Source: Candidatus Kapaibacterium sp.
Lineage (GTDB): Bacteria; Bacteroidota; Ignavibacteria; Kapaibacteriales; UBA2268
DNA length: 9,400 bases
Assembly: GCA_938038165.1 (NCBI GenBank)
Contig: CALHRB010000395.1
Coordinates: forward strand, 1 to 9,400
Reading direction: 5' to 3'
The notes below the pieces were generated by a model. The model worked only from the letters and a program-made list of their open reading frames with translations, was not told the DNA's origin and made no database searches. Made by a program: the position numbers and the translations under genes. The number at the start of each line of letters is the position of its first letter. The stretch's first letter is position 1. Shown here piece by piece: positions 1 to 6,539 of the stretch.

Positions 1-464
1 CAAAATTAGAAATAAATCCTCTGAAGATTAATTCAATCATTGGAAAGATTCTTGTTGGGGGTCCTGAAAAAGGAATATTGAAATTTGGTCAAATTACCCT
101 TTCAGATAGCAGCTTTTATCCCGAAATTATCAATGGAGGATTGAAAATTGAGGGGGTTTGTCAGCATTCTTTGAATGACTTTGAACTAACAACCGGAACT
201 GATTTTAATTTATTTTCAAGTATAATAGAAAATGAATTAAAAATAATGCTTGGAAGTAATGAATGTGGCTTAATTCAAATAAGACTTTTTGATATAAAGG
301 GTCAAGAAATAATAAAGGCTGATTGGCTGAGAAATTCTTTGTCAAGTGATATCGAAGAAAAAGTTTTTACTTTTGATATGAGCCATCAGCCCACAGGATA
401 TTACCTGCTTATGATACAAACTACAAAGAAAAGAACAGGAAAACCATTCTTGAAAATAAAATAA
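1..464 (+). CDS. Secreted protein with C-terminal T9SS-like sorting domain, 5' truncated by window edge
   Basis: The reading frame (codons starting at base 3) is open to the left edge, so only the last ~153 residues are seen. The TTG at 78 is an internal codon and not a start. The visible N-terminal part (LKFGQITLSDSSFYPEI, then GLKIEGVC) resembles the last strands of an extracellular beta-sandwich, possibly cohesin-like. The final ~75 residues fit a type IX secretion C-terminal domain: a strand with LFDIKGQEI, which matches the usual 'yD..G+ev' motif, then FDMSHQPTGYYLLMI, matching 'idls.lpsGvY.l.i', and a basic end (KPFLKIK). The usual PNP motif at the start of the domain is not present. 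If the family rules hold, the protein is exported across the outer membrane and the tail is cleaved or used for anchoring. The function of the missing N-terminal part cannot be told. The serpin gene follows on the same strand after 90 bp. Confidence 0.72.
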   Translation, partial: KLEINPLKINSIIGKILVGGPEKGILKFGQITLSDSSFYPEIINGGLKIEGVCQHSLNDFELTTGTDFNLFSSIIENELKIMLGSNECGLIQIRLFDIKGQEIIKADWLRNSLSSDIEEKVFTFDMSHQPTGYYLLMIQTTKKRTGKPFLKIK

Positions 465-517
465 TATTAATGAATTAATACTTATGATTTTTGTAACCTT
501 TTTCATTTAAATTGTGT

Positions 518-523
518 TATAAT
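518..523 (+). promoter_or_regulatory. Possible -10 element upstream of the serpin gene
   Basis: An exact TATAAT sits 31 bases before the serpin ATG, which would leave a leader of about 25 nt. No good -35 hexamer lies 16-18 bases upstream; TTGTAA at 491-496 is 21 bases away. In DNA this AT-rich the match could be chance. Confidence 0.25.
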
Positions 524-554
524 ATCATAAACAATTACAAGAAAAGGAAAAAAT

Positions 555-1781
555 ATGAAAAGCACTCTCTGTTCATTCTTAATTCTTTCATTAACATTAT
601 TTATTGCCTGCAATAAAAGCACAGAACCAGAAAAAGATGCCGTAAGAGAATTGACAATTGTTGAAAAGCAAATTGCCAGCTCTTCTAATACATTTGGTTT
701 CAGACTTTTTCAAAAAGTCAGCAGCAAGGAAGAAGGAAATGTTTTTATTTCTCCTCTTAGCTTTTCTTTTGCCTTAGGAATGACGTATAACGGCTCAAAT
801 GGATCAACAAAAGAAGCTATGAAAAAAACATTGGTTTATCCTGACTTATCAGATTTTGAAATAAATCAATCTTTCAAAGCATTAATTGAATTATTTACGA
901 CCCTTGATGATAAAGTTGCTTTTTTGCTTGCAAACTCCATCTGGTATAAAGAAGGATTCTCTCTTGAAGATGAATTTGTAGAATTAAATAAAAGATATTT
1001 TAATGCTGAAGTAGCTGCTCTTAATTTTATGAGCCCTATTGCAAAAGATATAATCAACAAATGGTGTGAAGAGAAAACGAATGGGAGAATCAAGAAGGTT
1101 ATTGACAACTTACCCGATTATGCAGTAATGTATTTGATTAATGCAATTTATTTCAAAGGGATTTGGCAGTCTAAATTTGATAAGAAATATACAAAGGAAC
1201 AAGATTTTTTTAAATATGACGGAAATAGCTATAAATTAATGATGATGACTAAATCTGATTCAAACTTTAGGTATTTTGCAAATTTGAAATTTCAGGCAGT
1301 TGATTTGGCTTATTCAAAAGGAGACTATGCAATGACTGTCATCTTGCCTAATTCTGGATATAATTTAAACAATATAATATCGGACCTAAATCAGGAAAAT
1401 TACAATTTGTGGATTTCAAGTTTTAAGAAAAGACACGGACATCTTTCTATGCCAAAATTTAAGCTGGATTTCAAACGATCCTTCAAGGACATTCTTTCTG
1501 ATATGGGTATGTCTATAGCTTTCAGCGACGGCGTGGCTGATTTTTCAAAAATTAACAAAAAGGGAAATTTATTTATTTCTGATGTTCTTCACAAATCATT
1601 CCTTGAAATTAATGAAGAAGGGACTGAAGCAGCGGCTGTTACTGTTGTTGAAATTGGTTATACAAGCATTGGTGATGAATTCAGAATGAATGTCAATAAA
1701 CCATTTTTGCTTATTATAAGAGAAACAAAGAATAATACAATTTTGTTCTTGGGTAAAATTGTTGAGCCTCCGAGCAATTAG
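555..1781 (+). CDS. Serpin family protein (serine/cysteine protease inhibitor), predicted lipoprotein
   Basis: This is a complete 408-residue serpin of normal length. It begins with a short lipoprotein-type signal (hydrophobic residues 7-18, LFIAC with Cys19) followed by a Lys/Glu-rich linker, so it is probably membrane-anchored outside the cytoplasm. Family landmarks in order are: NVFISPLSFSFAL (62-74); W170 in INKWCEEKTNGRI; YLINAIYFKGIW (193-204, s3A/shutter region); H346 in LHKSFLEINEEGTEAAA; and the C-terminal signature MNVNKPFLLII (378-388). The hinge EEGTEAAAVT (354-363), with small residues at P12-P10 and Thr at P14, is the pattern of inhibitory serpins, which trap serine or cysteine proteases as covalent complexes. 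Counting from the hinge places P1-P1' near Thr370-Ser371, with Tyr369 next to it, suggesting a chymotrypsin- or elastase-like target; this is uncertain. The start is ATG with a purine-rich AAAAGGAAA stretch upstream. No protease gene is adjacent. Confidence 0.95.
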   Translation: MKSTLCSFLILSLTLFIACNKSTEPEKDAVRELTIVEKQIASSSNTFGFRLFQKVSSKEEGNVFISPLSFSFALGMTYNGSNGSTKEAMKKTLVYPDLSDFEINQSFKALIELFTTLDDKVAFLLANSIWYKEGFSLEDEFVELNKRYFNAEVAALNFMSPIAKDIINKWCEEKTNGRIKKVIDNLPDYAVMYLINAIYFKGIWQSKFDKKYTKEQDFFKYDGNSYKLMMMTKSDSNFRYFANLKFQAVDLAYSKGDYAMTVILPNSGYNLNNIISDLNQENYNLWISSFKKRHGHLSMPKFKLDFKRSFKDILSDMGMSIAFSDGVADFSKINKKGNLFISDVLHKSFLEINEEGTEAAAVTVVEIGYTSIGDEFRMNVNKPFLLIIRETKNNTILFLGKIVEPPSN

Positions 1782-1797
1782 AATCAAACAATCTTTT

Positions 1798-2889
1798 TTA
1801 TGATTTAATTGCAACGATTTGTAAGTCGGTGTTCCTTTTAATAACAGCTCGAATTTTAAAACGAGGAGATTCAACTAAATGGCGTATCGTAAAATCACCA
1901 AATACGTTTAAACCTTTGCCAATAATTATTGGAGCAATAAACAGGTGAAATTCATCATAAATCTTTTCATTAATGAATGACGAGAACACAGAAGCTCCAC
2001 CCTCAACTAAAATTGAAGCTATATTAAATTCTCGAGACAATTTTGAAACAGCATCCTGCACGTCTAATTTTCCTTCGTTGTTTTGCCAAACAGGCAATAT
2101 ATTGATGCCCTTTGACTTCAGAAGTTCGGCTTTTCTCGAATCAGATACCTCAGGTTTACAGCAGACAATGACCGGCGAAGCTGAATCATTGAAAATATCT
2201 GTTTCAAGAGGTAATGAAAGTGAAGAATCAAAAATAATTCGTAGGGGATTTCTTCCTTCGATTTCTCTTACTGTTAGGCTTGGGTTGTCATTTAGAACTG
2301 TTCGTCTGCCAACAAGCACAGCATCTACTTCAAAACGAAGAGAATGAACAGCTTTTCGGCTTTCGGGGGAAGTAATCCATTTAGATTCACCGCTTGATGT
2401 AGCAATATTACCATCAAGTGATTGGGCTGTTTTAATTATAACATAAGGTAGCTTTGTTGTAATATTTTTTATAAAAAAACGGTTAACCCATTTGCAATCT
2501 TCAAGCAGAATATCGGCTTCGACATTAATCCCAGCATCTCTCAGTACTTCAATTCCTCTGCCTGAAACAACTGGATTAGGATCTGTCATGCCCACAATAA
2601 CATTCCGAAATTTTTTTTCAATGATAGCTGAGGTGCAAGGAGGGGTCTTTCCGTAATGATTACAAGGTTCAAGGTTAACATATAGAGTTGCATCAGAAAG
2701 ATCAACACCCTTACAATTCTCAATAGCTTCGATTTCGGCGTGAGGTGCTCCAAATTTTTTATGCCATCCTTCACCAATAATAACTCCATTTTTCACAATA
2801 ACAGCACCTACTCTGGGGTTCGGACTTACATAACCTGTCCCCTTATATGCCAATTCTATGGCACGGTTCATATAAAACTCATTAGTCAT
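1798..2889 (-). CDS. ribD: Bifunctional diaminohydroxyphosphoribosylaminopyrimidine deaminase / 5-amino-6-(5-phosphoribosylamino)uracil reductase
   Basis: RibD catalyses two consecutive steps of riboflavin synthesis in the cytoplasm: zinc-dependent deamination of the pyrimidine made by GTP cyclohydrolase II, then NADPH-dependent reduction of the ribose. The protein is 363 residues, the normal full length. The N-terminal deaminase (about 1-145) has the zinc site HAE (50-52) and PCNHYGKTPPC (75-85, Cys76 and Cys85), plus SPNPRVGAV (22-30). The reductase domain (about 148-363) begins PYVIIKTAQSLDG and includes SKWITSPESR, VDAVLVGRRTVLNDNP and ILVEGGASV (293-301). All key residues are present, so both activities should be intact. 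The start is ATG without a clear Shine-Dalgarno. No other rib gene is nearby and no FMN riboswitch was seen upstream. Its 3' end faces the serpin gene with 16 bp between. Confidence 0.97.
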   Translation of the reverse strand: MTNEFYMNRAIELAYKGTGYVSPNPRVGAVIVKNGVIIGEGWHKKFGAPHAEIEAIENCKGVDLSDATLYVNLEPCNHYGKTPPCTSAIIEKKFRNVIVGMTDPNPVVSGRGIEVLRDAGINVEADILLEDCKWVNRFFIKNITTKLPYVIIKTAQSLDGNIATSSGESKWITSPESRKAVHSLRFEVDAVLVGRRTVLNDNPSLTVREIEGRNPLRIIFDSSLSLPLETDIFNDSASPVIVCCKPEVSDSRKAELLKSKGINILPVWQNNEGKLDVQDAVSKLSREFNIASILVEGGASVFSSFINEKIYDEFHLFIAPIIIGKGLNVFGDFTIRHLVESPRFKIRAVIKRNTDLQIVAIKS

Positions 2890-3033
2890 TTCTAAACTTT
2901 GGAATAAATACTTCTTATTAAAAAAAGAAATTTACAAAAATATTTACACATAAAATTGTAAACTATTCTGTAAGGAAAAATGTACAATACTGTGAATCTT
3001 TTTTCATATATATTTTTTTAAGTAACTTTCTAT

Positions 3034-3051
3034 ACTACAAAGACTTGTAGT
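3034..3051. repeat. Inverted repeat, 7-bp arms around a 4-base loop
   Basis: ACTACAA (3034-3040) and TTGTAGT (3045-3051) are exact reverse complements separated by AGAC. No T-run follows directly on either strand, so it does not look like a terminator. It could be an operator half-site pair or a small RNA hairpin, or chance. Confidence 0.4.
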
Positions 3052-3151
3052 TGTCCTTATACTTTTTTCCAAAAATTAATTCATTTTCAAAATCTATTTA
3101 AAATTGGCATACTATTTCAAATATAATAATTAAGTTAATTATATAAAGAAA

Positions 3152-3169
3152 TTGGTAGCCGGCTAACAA
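3152..3169. promoter_or_regulatory. 18-bp imperfect palindrome, candidate operator
   Basis: TTGGTAGCCGGCTAACAA reads the same on both strands except for one mismatched base pair (G3155 against A3166). Its core TAGCCGGCTA (3156-3165) is a perfect palindrome and stands out as GC-rich inside very AT-rich DNA. It lies 41 bases before the ATG of the 109-aa gene, where a dimeric repressor or activator could bind. No regulator gene is adjacent, and the role is inferred from symmetry and position only. Confidence 0.35.
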
Positions 3170-3210
3170 CAAATTTTTTAAAAACTATTAATAAAATAAG
3201 TAGACTTATC

Positions 3211-3540
3211 ATGAAAAGGACAGTTTTAATAATCGCAATAGCAATCACACTTCAACTGATTGAAACAGCTTCGAACAGCGAAAAAACATTAAAAAGCGAG
3301 TCAGATTTATTATTTAGACACTACTCCTTATTGAATAATGTGAAAGGTACTCCTACTTCAATTGAGCCAAAAGAAGACAATTTTTCTGAATGGATTTATG
3401 TTGACACCAGCCCCAAAGGATATGACATAGATTACATCTACTTGATAGACAATATGGGTATCATTTATGCGATCTTAATTTTACTTTATCCTGAGAAAGA
3501 TGTGCCAGATAATCCAATTCCTGGAAATATAAAGTTATAA
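3211..3540 (+). CDS. Hypothetical small secreted or membrane-attached protein (109 aa)
   Basis: I do not recognise this protein. It starts with a good Sec signal: MKR, a hydrophobic stretch to about residue 17, and a possible cleavage after ETA (residue 20). The rest is polar, with a Trp/Tyr-rich middle (EWIYVDTSPKGYDIDYIY, 60-77) and a second short hydrophobic run (GIIYAILILLYP, 83-94) before a Pro-rich end. That run is short for a membrane span and may be a buried strand. There is no cysteine. The ATG start has no clear Shine-Dalgarno. Support for a real gene comes from the signal peptide, the uninterrupted frame, a terminator beginning 5 bases after the stop, and the lack of any better ORF in 2890-3613. 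No domain or neighbour hints at function. Confidence 0.6.
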   Translation: MKRTVLIIAIAITLQLIETASNSEKTLKSESDLLFRHYSLLNNVKGTPTSIEPKEDNFSEWIYVDTSPKGYDIDYIYLIDNMGIIYAILILLYPEKDVPDNPIPGNIKL

Positions 3541-3545
3541 TAAAT

Positions 3546-3605
3546 AAAGGGCTGTTCCAAAAGATAATTCTGTTATGAATTACAAAAGAGACAGCCCTTT
3601 TTTTT
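3546..3605 (+). terminator. Rho-independent terminator between convergent genes, possibly bidirectional
   Basis: AAAGGGCTGT (3546-3555) pairs perfectly with ACAGCCCTTT (3591-3600). The stem extends inward by three more pairs including one G-T. The right arm runs into a T-tract (T3598-T3605), ideal for ending transcription of the 109-aa gene. On the minus strand the same stem is followed by TTTATTTATT, so it can also serve the 945-aa gene whose stop is at 3614. The 29-base loop holds a second hairpin, TAATTC-TGTTAT-GAATTA (3565-3582). Confidence 0.88.
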
Positions 3606-3613
3606 CTGATCAA

Positions 3614-6451
3614 TTATTTTGCTAAAATAAATCCAAAGTGCCTGATATCATTTCTTGTTGTCATAATCAATGAGTAAAATCCTGAAGGGCATTTATTACC
3701 ATTTTTATCAGTTCCATCCCAACTAAATTCATAAAACCCTTTTTCAAGATTAATATTTTCAAGATTTAAATACTCCTTACCATTGATATCTAAAATTTTT
3801 ATTGATAATATATCTGAAAAAATCGAACTAACAGAAAAATTAAGTTTATCATTTGTTGGATTCGGATAAATATTAACCAGATTGTTAAATGAATTCATAT
3901 AATCAACATAGGTTGATATATTTCCTTTCAGAGATAATTTTACCGGCTCACTTTTACCCTTAATAGAGATAACAAAATCAGCATTTGATTCTTCTAATTT
4001 TTTGGGTTCAAATCTTATGGTAACAAAGTCAGATGCTTTTGATTTAATGCTTAATTTATTTTTATCATCTTTAATTAAAAATGCATCCTTATCAACTCCT
4101 GTTATAGACAAATTCAAATCGGCATGAAGTGTTCCATTGTTTACGATAATCAGCTGTCTTTCTGCTGGAAAATTGATTGATGAAGTAGTTAAATTAAAAG
4201 GAGAAGTTGGTAATTCTAAAACTATATCACCAGCAAAACCAATTATTGACAGACTGGGATTTGTTTCGGAATTGCTTACAAATTCAAGATAAGCTGATTT
4301 CTGTCCTTCGCTTTTTGGATTGAATTTAATATTAATATCCGAAGACTCACCCTTATTCAAAGAAAGCGGCAGGCTTATTCCAGAGATTGAAAAATCATTT
4401 GCATCATCACCAGTAATATTAATTTTGGAAATAATTAATGTTTGTGTTCCAATATTTCTGATCAAGCCGAAAAAGGAAGTGTCTTTTTGAGTATTAACAA
4501 TCGTTTGTCCAAAATCAAGTGCTGTATGAAGCAAACTAAGTTGTGGGTTAGAAGAGGCATCATTAACTATTAAAACCGCCTGTTTACTAATTACATTGCC
4601 ACAATCATTACTAACCTTGCAAGAGTACTCTCCGGAGTCGGATTTTTGAACATTTTTGAGATGCAAATCAGCAGCATTTGCTCCTGATATGTCTTTTCCA
4701 TCTTTCATCCATTGAAATTTCAATTTGTCACCTCTGGCTGCAACCGTAAAATCTACATCGGATCCCTCTGGAACAGAAACATCCTTTGGTTGTAATGTTA
4801 TTTCAGGTGATTTTATGATCGTAATAATGGCGGTTTCACTAAACTGCTGAGGCGGACAGACTCCCGAGACGACAACATCGTAAGTACCTAAATGATTGAC
4901 CGAGACATTTTCTATTACAAAAACTGAGTCTGTGGCATTAGGAATAATATTTCCGTTCTTTCTCCATTGAAATTTCAAGTCAGACCCTTTTGCTGTTACT
5001 TTGAATAAGACTTTGTCGCCCTCGCATGCTTCAGTTGTTTTGGGGTGTGATATAATTTGTGGAGCTTCATTAACAGTTAATTTTGCCTGGGCGGAAGTCC
5101 TTGATGGTGAGCATTTCCCCGAAACAACACAGTCATATAAACCTTCATCGGATTTTTGGACATTGAAAATCGTTAGTGTCGAATCTGTTGCTCCGGTAAT
5201 TGGATTACCCCCTTTTCTCCATTGATAACTGAGTTCAGTTCCAGTTGCACCAATTGAAAATGACGCTTGTTCTCCGGAACATACTGAAACAGGCTGGGGT
5301 TGCCGTACTAATGAAGGCGATTCGTCAACAGTAAGAGTTGCTACACTTGATGTTATTTGATTCCCGCAGGCTGCAGTAACCACACAATCATAATTCCCGG
5401 CACTATTCAATGTAACAGGGTTAATATTTAAAGTTGCATTATTGCTATTTGGGATGTTTGTTCCATTTTTTCTCCATACATAATTAAGACCACTGCCTGT
5501 GGCAACAATTCTAAAAGTAATAGACTGACCAGTACATGCAGTGGCTGATTGAGGATTTTCCGTTATTTGAACAGCCTGTCCTATAGTGAATGTGCTGTTG
5601 GAAACATCATTAACAGAAGCATCAGATGAGTTCGAAATTTTTATCAAATATTGACTGCCCGGAGCTTGATCCGCAGGGATATTCCAACTCCATGAACCTG
5701 TACTAGCTGAAATATTTGTTGCAAGATTTGAATAGTTGGAACCATTGTCTGAAGATATGGCTATATCAACATTCTGAATTGCTGTGGCAGACCATGTGAT
5801 ATTTCGTGTTGATCCGGGGCACCAAATTTCACCGCCATTTGGCGAGTTAACGGTAATTGATGGAGCTTCCTGAACAGTTATTGTTTGAATAGAAAGCCTA
5901 TTCCATTGATCATTGGCATCAGCATTTCCATTACCATTGACACAATTGGCAATTGCTCTAAGGTAGTAGTTCCCAGGTTGAGATGGAGCTGTCCAGGAGA
6001 AAGAAAAACTTGCTGAACCACTCTGTAATGATTTTGGGGATGAATGTGTCAGCTCACCTGAACTAAGTTGTAATCCTGACCCAGATCCTGGATTAAGTGT
6101 TCCTGCATTTGTTTCGCCTGTTGTAGTGGTTTTAACAGCAATATCAATTCCGGCTGCGGAATGGTTTGAGTTTGAACTCGAAACTGTTATTGTCAAATTC
6201 AATGTTGAACCTGTTTGAACAGTGAATGAGCCAGACTGGCTCGAAACACTTAGACTAACATTAGAATTTGCTCCCGTTGAATGGCAGTAACAACCGTTTG
6301 ATGTGCTGGAAGTTAACCCTGTATAACCATTAGACCTTGCATACACAGCTAAAGAAACAGCTATAACAAAGCATAATGAAAATATGATTAAAGCAATCCT
6401 TAGCTTTAAACGATTTACCTCAATTAAATTATATTTGTAAACAGTTTTCAT
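3614..6451 (-). CDS. Multidomain extracellular protein: CxCH module, KNH1-like, four Ig-like repeats, choice-of-anchor D, T9SS type A sorting domain
   Basis: A 945-residue exported protein. A signal peptide or anchor (hydrophobic ~18-37, ending VYARS) is followed by these modules:
- residues 41-195, resembling choice-of-anchor V proteins, with NGCYCHS (52-58);
- residues ~200-290, a KNH1/Kre9-like module (NGGEIWCPGSTRNITW);
- four Ig-like repeats at ~294-376, 378-461, 463-546 and 548-630, each with the core 'W.K.G..I' and 'G.Y...V';
- residues ~637-743, an ASPM/SPD-2/Hydin-like choice-of-anchor D module (LDFGQTIVNT, NIKFNPKSEG);
- residues ~745-846, a second, more degenerate one;
- residues ~856-945, a T9SS sorting domain with YPNPTNDKL, LDINGKEYL and GFYSLIM.
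It is most likely a surface or secreted adhesin or structural protein; no catalytic domain is seen. The ATG is preceded by AAGAGG four bases upstream (6456-6461), one of the few clear ribosome binding sites in the window. An 88-bp gap separates it from the upstream DUF5683 gene. Confidence 0.92.
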   Translation of the reverse strand: MKTVYKYNLIEVNRLKLRIALIIFSLCFVIAVSLAVYARSNGYTGLTSSTSNGCYCHSTGANSNVSLSVSSQSGSFTVQTGSTLNLTITVSSSNSNHSAAGIDIAVKTTTTGETNAGTLNPGSGSGLQLSSGELTHSSPKSLQSGSASFSFSWTAPSQPGNYYLRAIANCVNGNGNADANDQWNRLSIQTITVQEAPSITVNSPNGGEIWCPGSTRNITWSATAIQNVDIAISSDNGSNYSNLATNISASTGSWSWNIPADQAPGSQYLIKISNSSDASVNDVSNSTFTIGQAVQITENPQSATACTGQSITFRIVATGSGLNYVWRKNGTNIPNSNNATLNINPVTLNSAGNYDCVVTAACGNQITSSVATLTVDESPSLVRQPQPVSVCSGEQASFSIGATGTELSYQWRKGGNPITGATDSTLTIFNVQKSDEGLYDCVVSGKCSPSRTSAQAKLTVNEAPQIISHPKTTEACEGDKVLFKVTAKGSDLKFQWRKNGNIIPNATDSVFVIENVSVNHLGTYDVVVSGVCPPQQFSETAIITIIKSPEITLQPKDVSVPEGSDVDFTVAARGDKLKFQWMKDGKDISGANAADLHLKNVQKSDSGEYSCKVSNDCGNVISKQAVLIVNDASSNPQLSLLHTALDFGQTIVNTQKDTSFFGLIRNIGTQTLIISKINITGDDANDFSISGISLPLSLNKGESSDINIKFNPKSEGQKSAYLEFVSNSETNPSLSIIGFAGDIVLELPTSPFNLTTSSINFPAERQLIIVNNGTLHADLNLSITGVDKDAFLIKDDKNKLSIKSKASDFVTIRFEPKKLEESNADFVISIKGKSEPVKLSLKGNISTYVDYMNSFNNLVNIYPNPTNDKLNFSVSSIFSDILSIKILDINGKEYLNLENINLEKGFYEFSWDGTDKNGNKCPSGFYSLIMTTRNDIRHFGFILAK
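4562..5572 (-). repeat. Tandem array of four Ig-like domain repeats (~85 codons each)
   Basis: Residues 294-630 of the 945-aa protein consist of four modules of about 85 residues, repeating every ~254 bases. Similarity is visible in the DNA too: CCATTGAAATTTCAA occurs in the third repeat (near 4963) and the fourth (near 4710), and GGATTTTTG occurs in repeats two (near 5151) and four (near 4640). This suggests duplication within the gene. The cysteine pattern changes along the array (see findings). Confidence 0.88.
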
Positions 6452-6539
6452 AAAACCTCTTAAAATTATAATTAATAAAATATTTAGTATTAACTAATTT
6501 ATTAATTAAAAGTTACAAATTTTTGCAAATTAAATAATT

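Larger units (their letters stand above)
2890..3210. other. AT-rich divergent intergenic region with dyad symmetries
   Basis: This is the roughly 320-bp spacer between the divergently read ribD and the 109-aa gene, so promoters for both should lie here. No conserved protein or known RNA is visible. It holds a 7-bp hairpin with a 4-base loop (3034-3051) and an 18-bp imperfect palindrome (3152-3169), listed separately. On the minus strand, TATTTTTG (2942-2935) fits the Bacteroidota -7 consensus TAnnTTTG about 45 bases before the ribD start, but no matching -33 TTTG was found. It is not called as a promoter. Confidence 0.6.

Noticed and set aside
465..480. TATTAAT-GA-ATTAATA inverted repeat after the first stop codon
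   Set aside because: Composed almost only of A/T with a 2-base loop and no T-run, so not a credible terminator; expected by chance at this composition.
1973..2347. 124-codon open frame on the + strand across ribD
   Set aside because: It lies opposite the well-conserved ribD reductase domain and resembles no protein family; an antisense shadow.
2935..2942. TATTTTTG on the minus strand as a Bacteroidota-type -7 box for ribD
   Set aside because: Matches TAnnTTTG but no TTTG lies at the expected -33 distance, so not called as a promoter.
2890..3000. Search for an FMN riboswitch upstream of ribD
   Set aside because: None of the conserved GC-rich FMN aptamer segments is present in this AT-rich leader.
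2980..3021. 13-codon ORF (ATG to TAA) preceded by AAGGAAAA in the spacer
   Set aside because: Too short and too AT-driven to support as a gene; no matching attenuator or terminator structure follows.
3104..3127. TTGGCA and TATAAT before the 109-aa gene
   Set aside because: The spacing is only 12 bases, too short for a sigma-70 promoter.
5001..5225. Plus-strand open frame within the Ig-repeat gene
   Set aside because: Opposite-strand shadow of repeated Ig modules with no start signal or recognisable family.
6452..6539. AT-rich palindromic tracts after the DUF5683 stop
   Set aside because: Only weak, nearly pure A/T pairing (for example around 6517-6532); not enough for a terminator or operator call.
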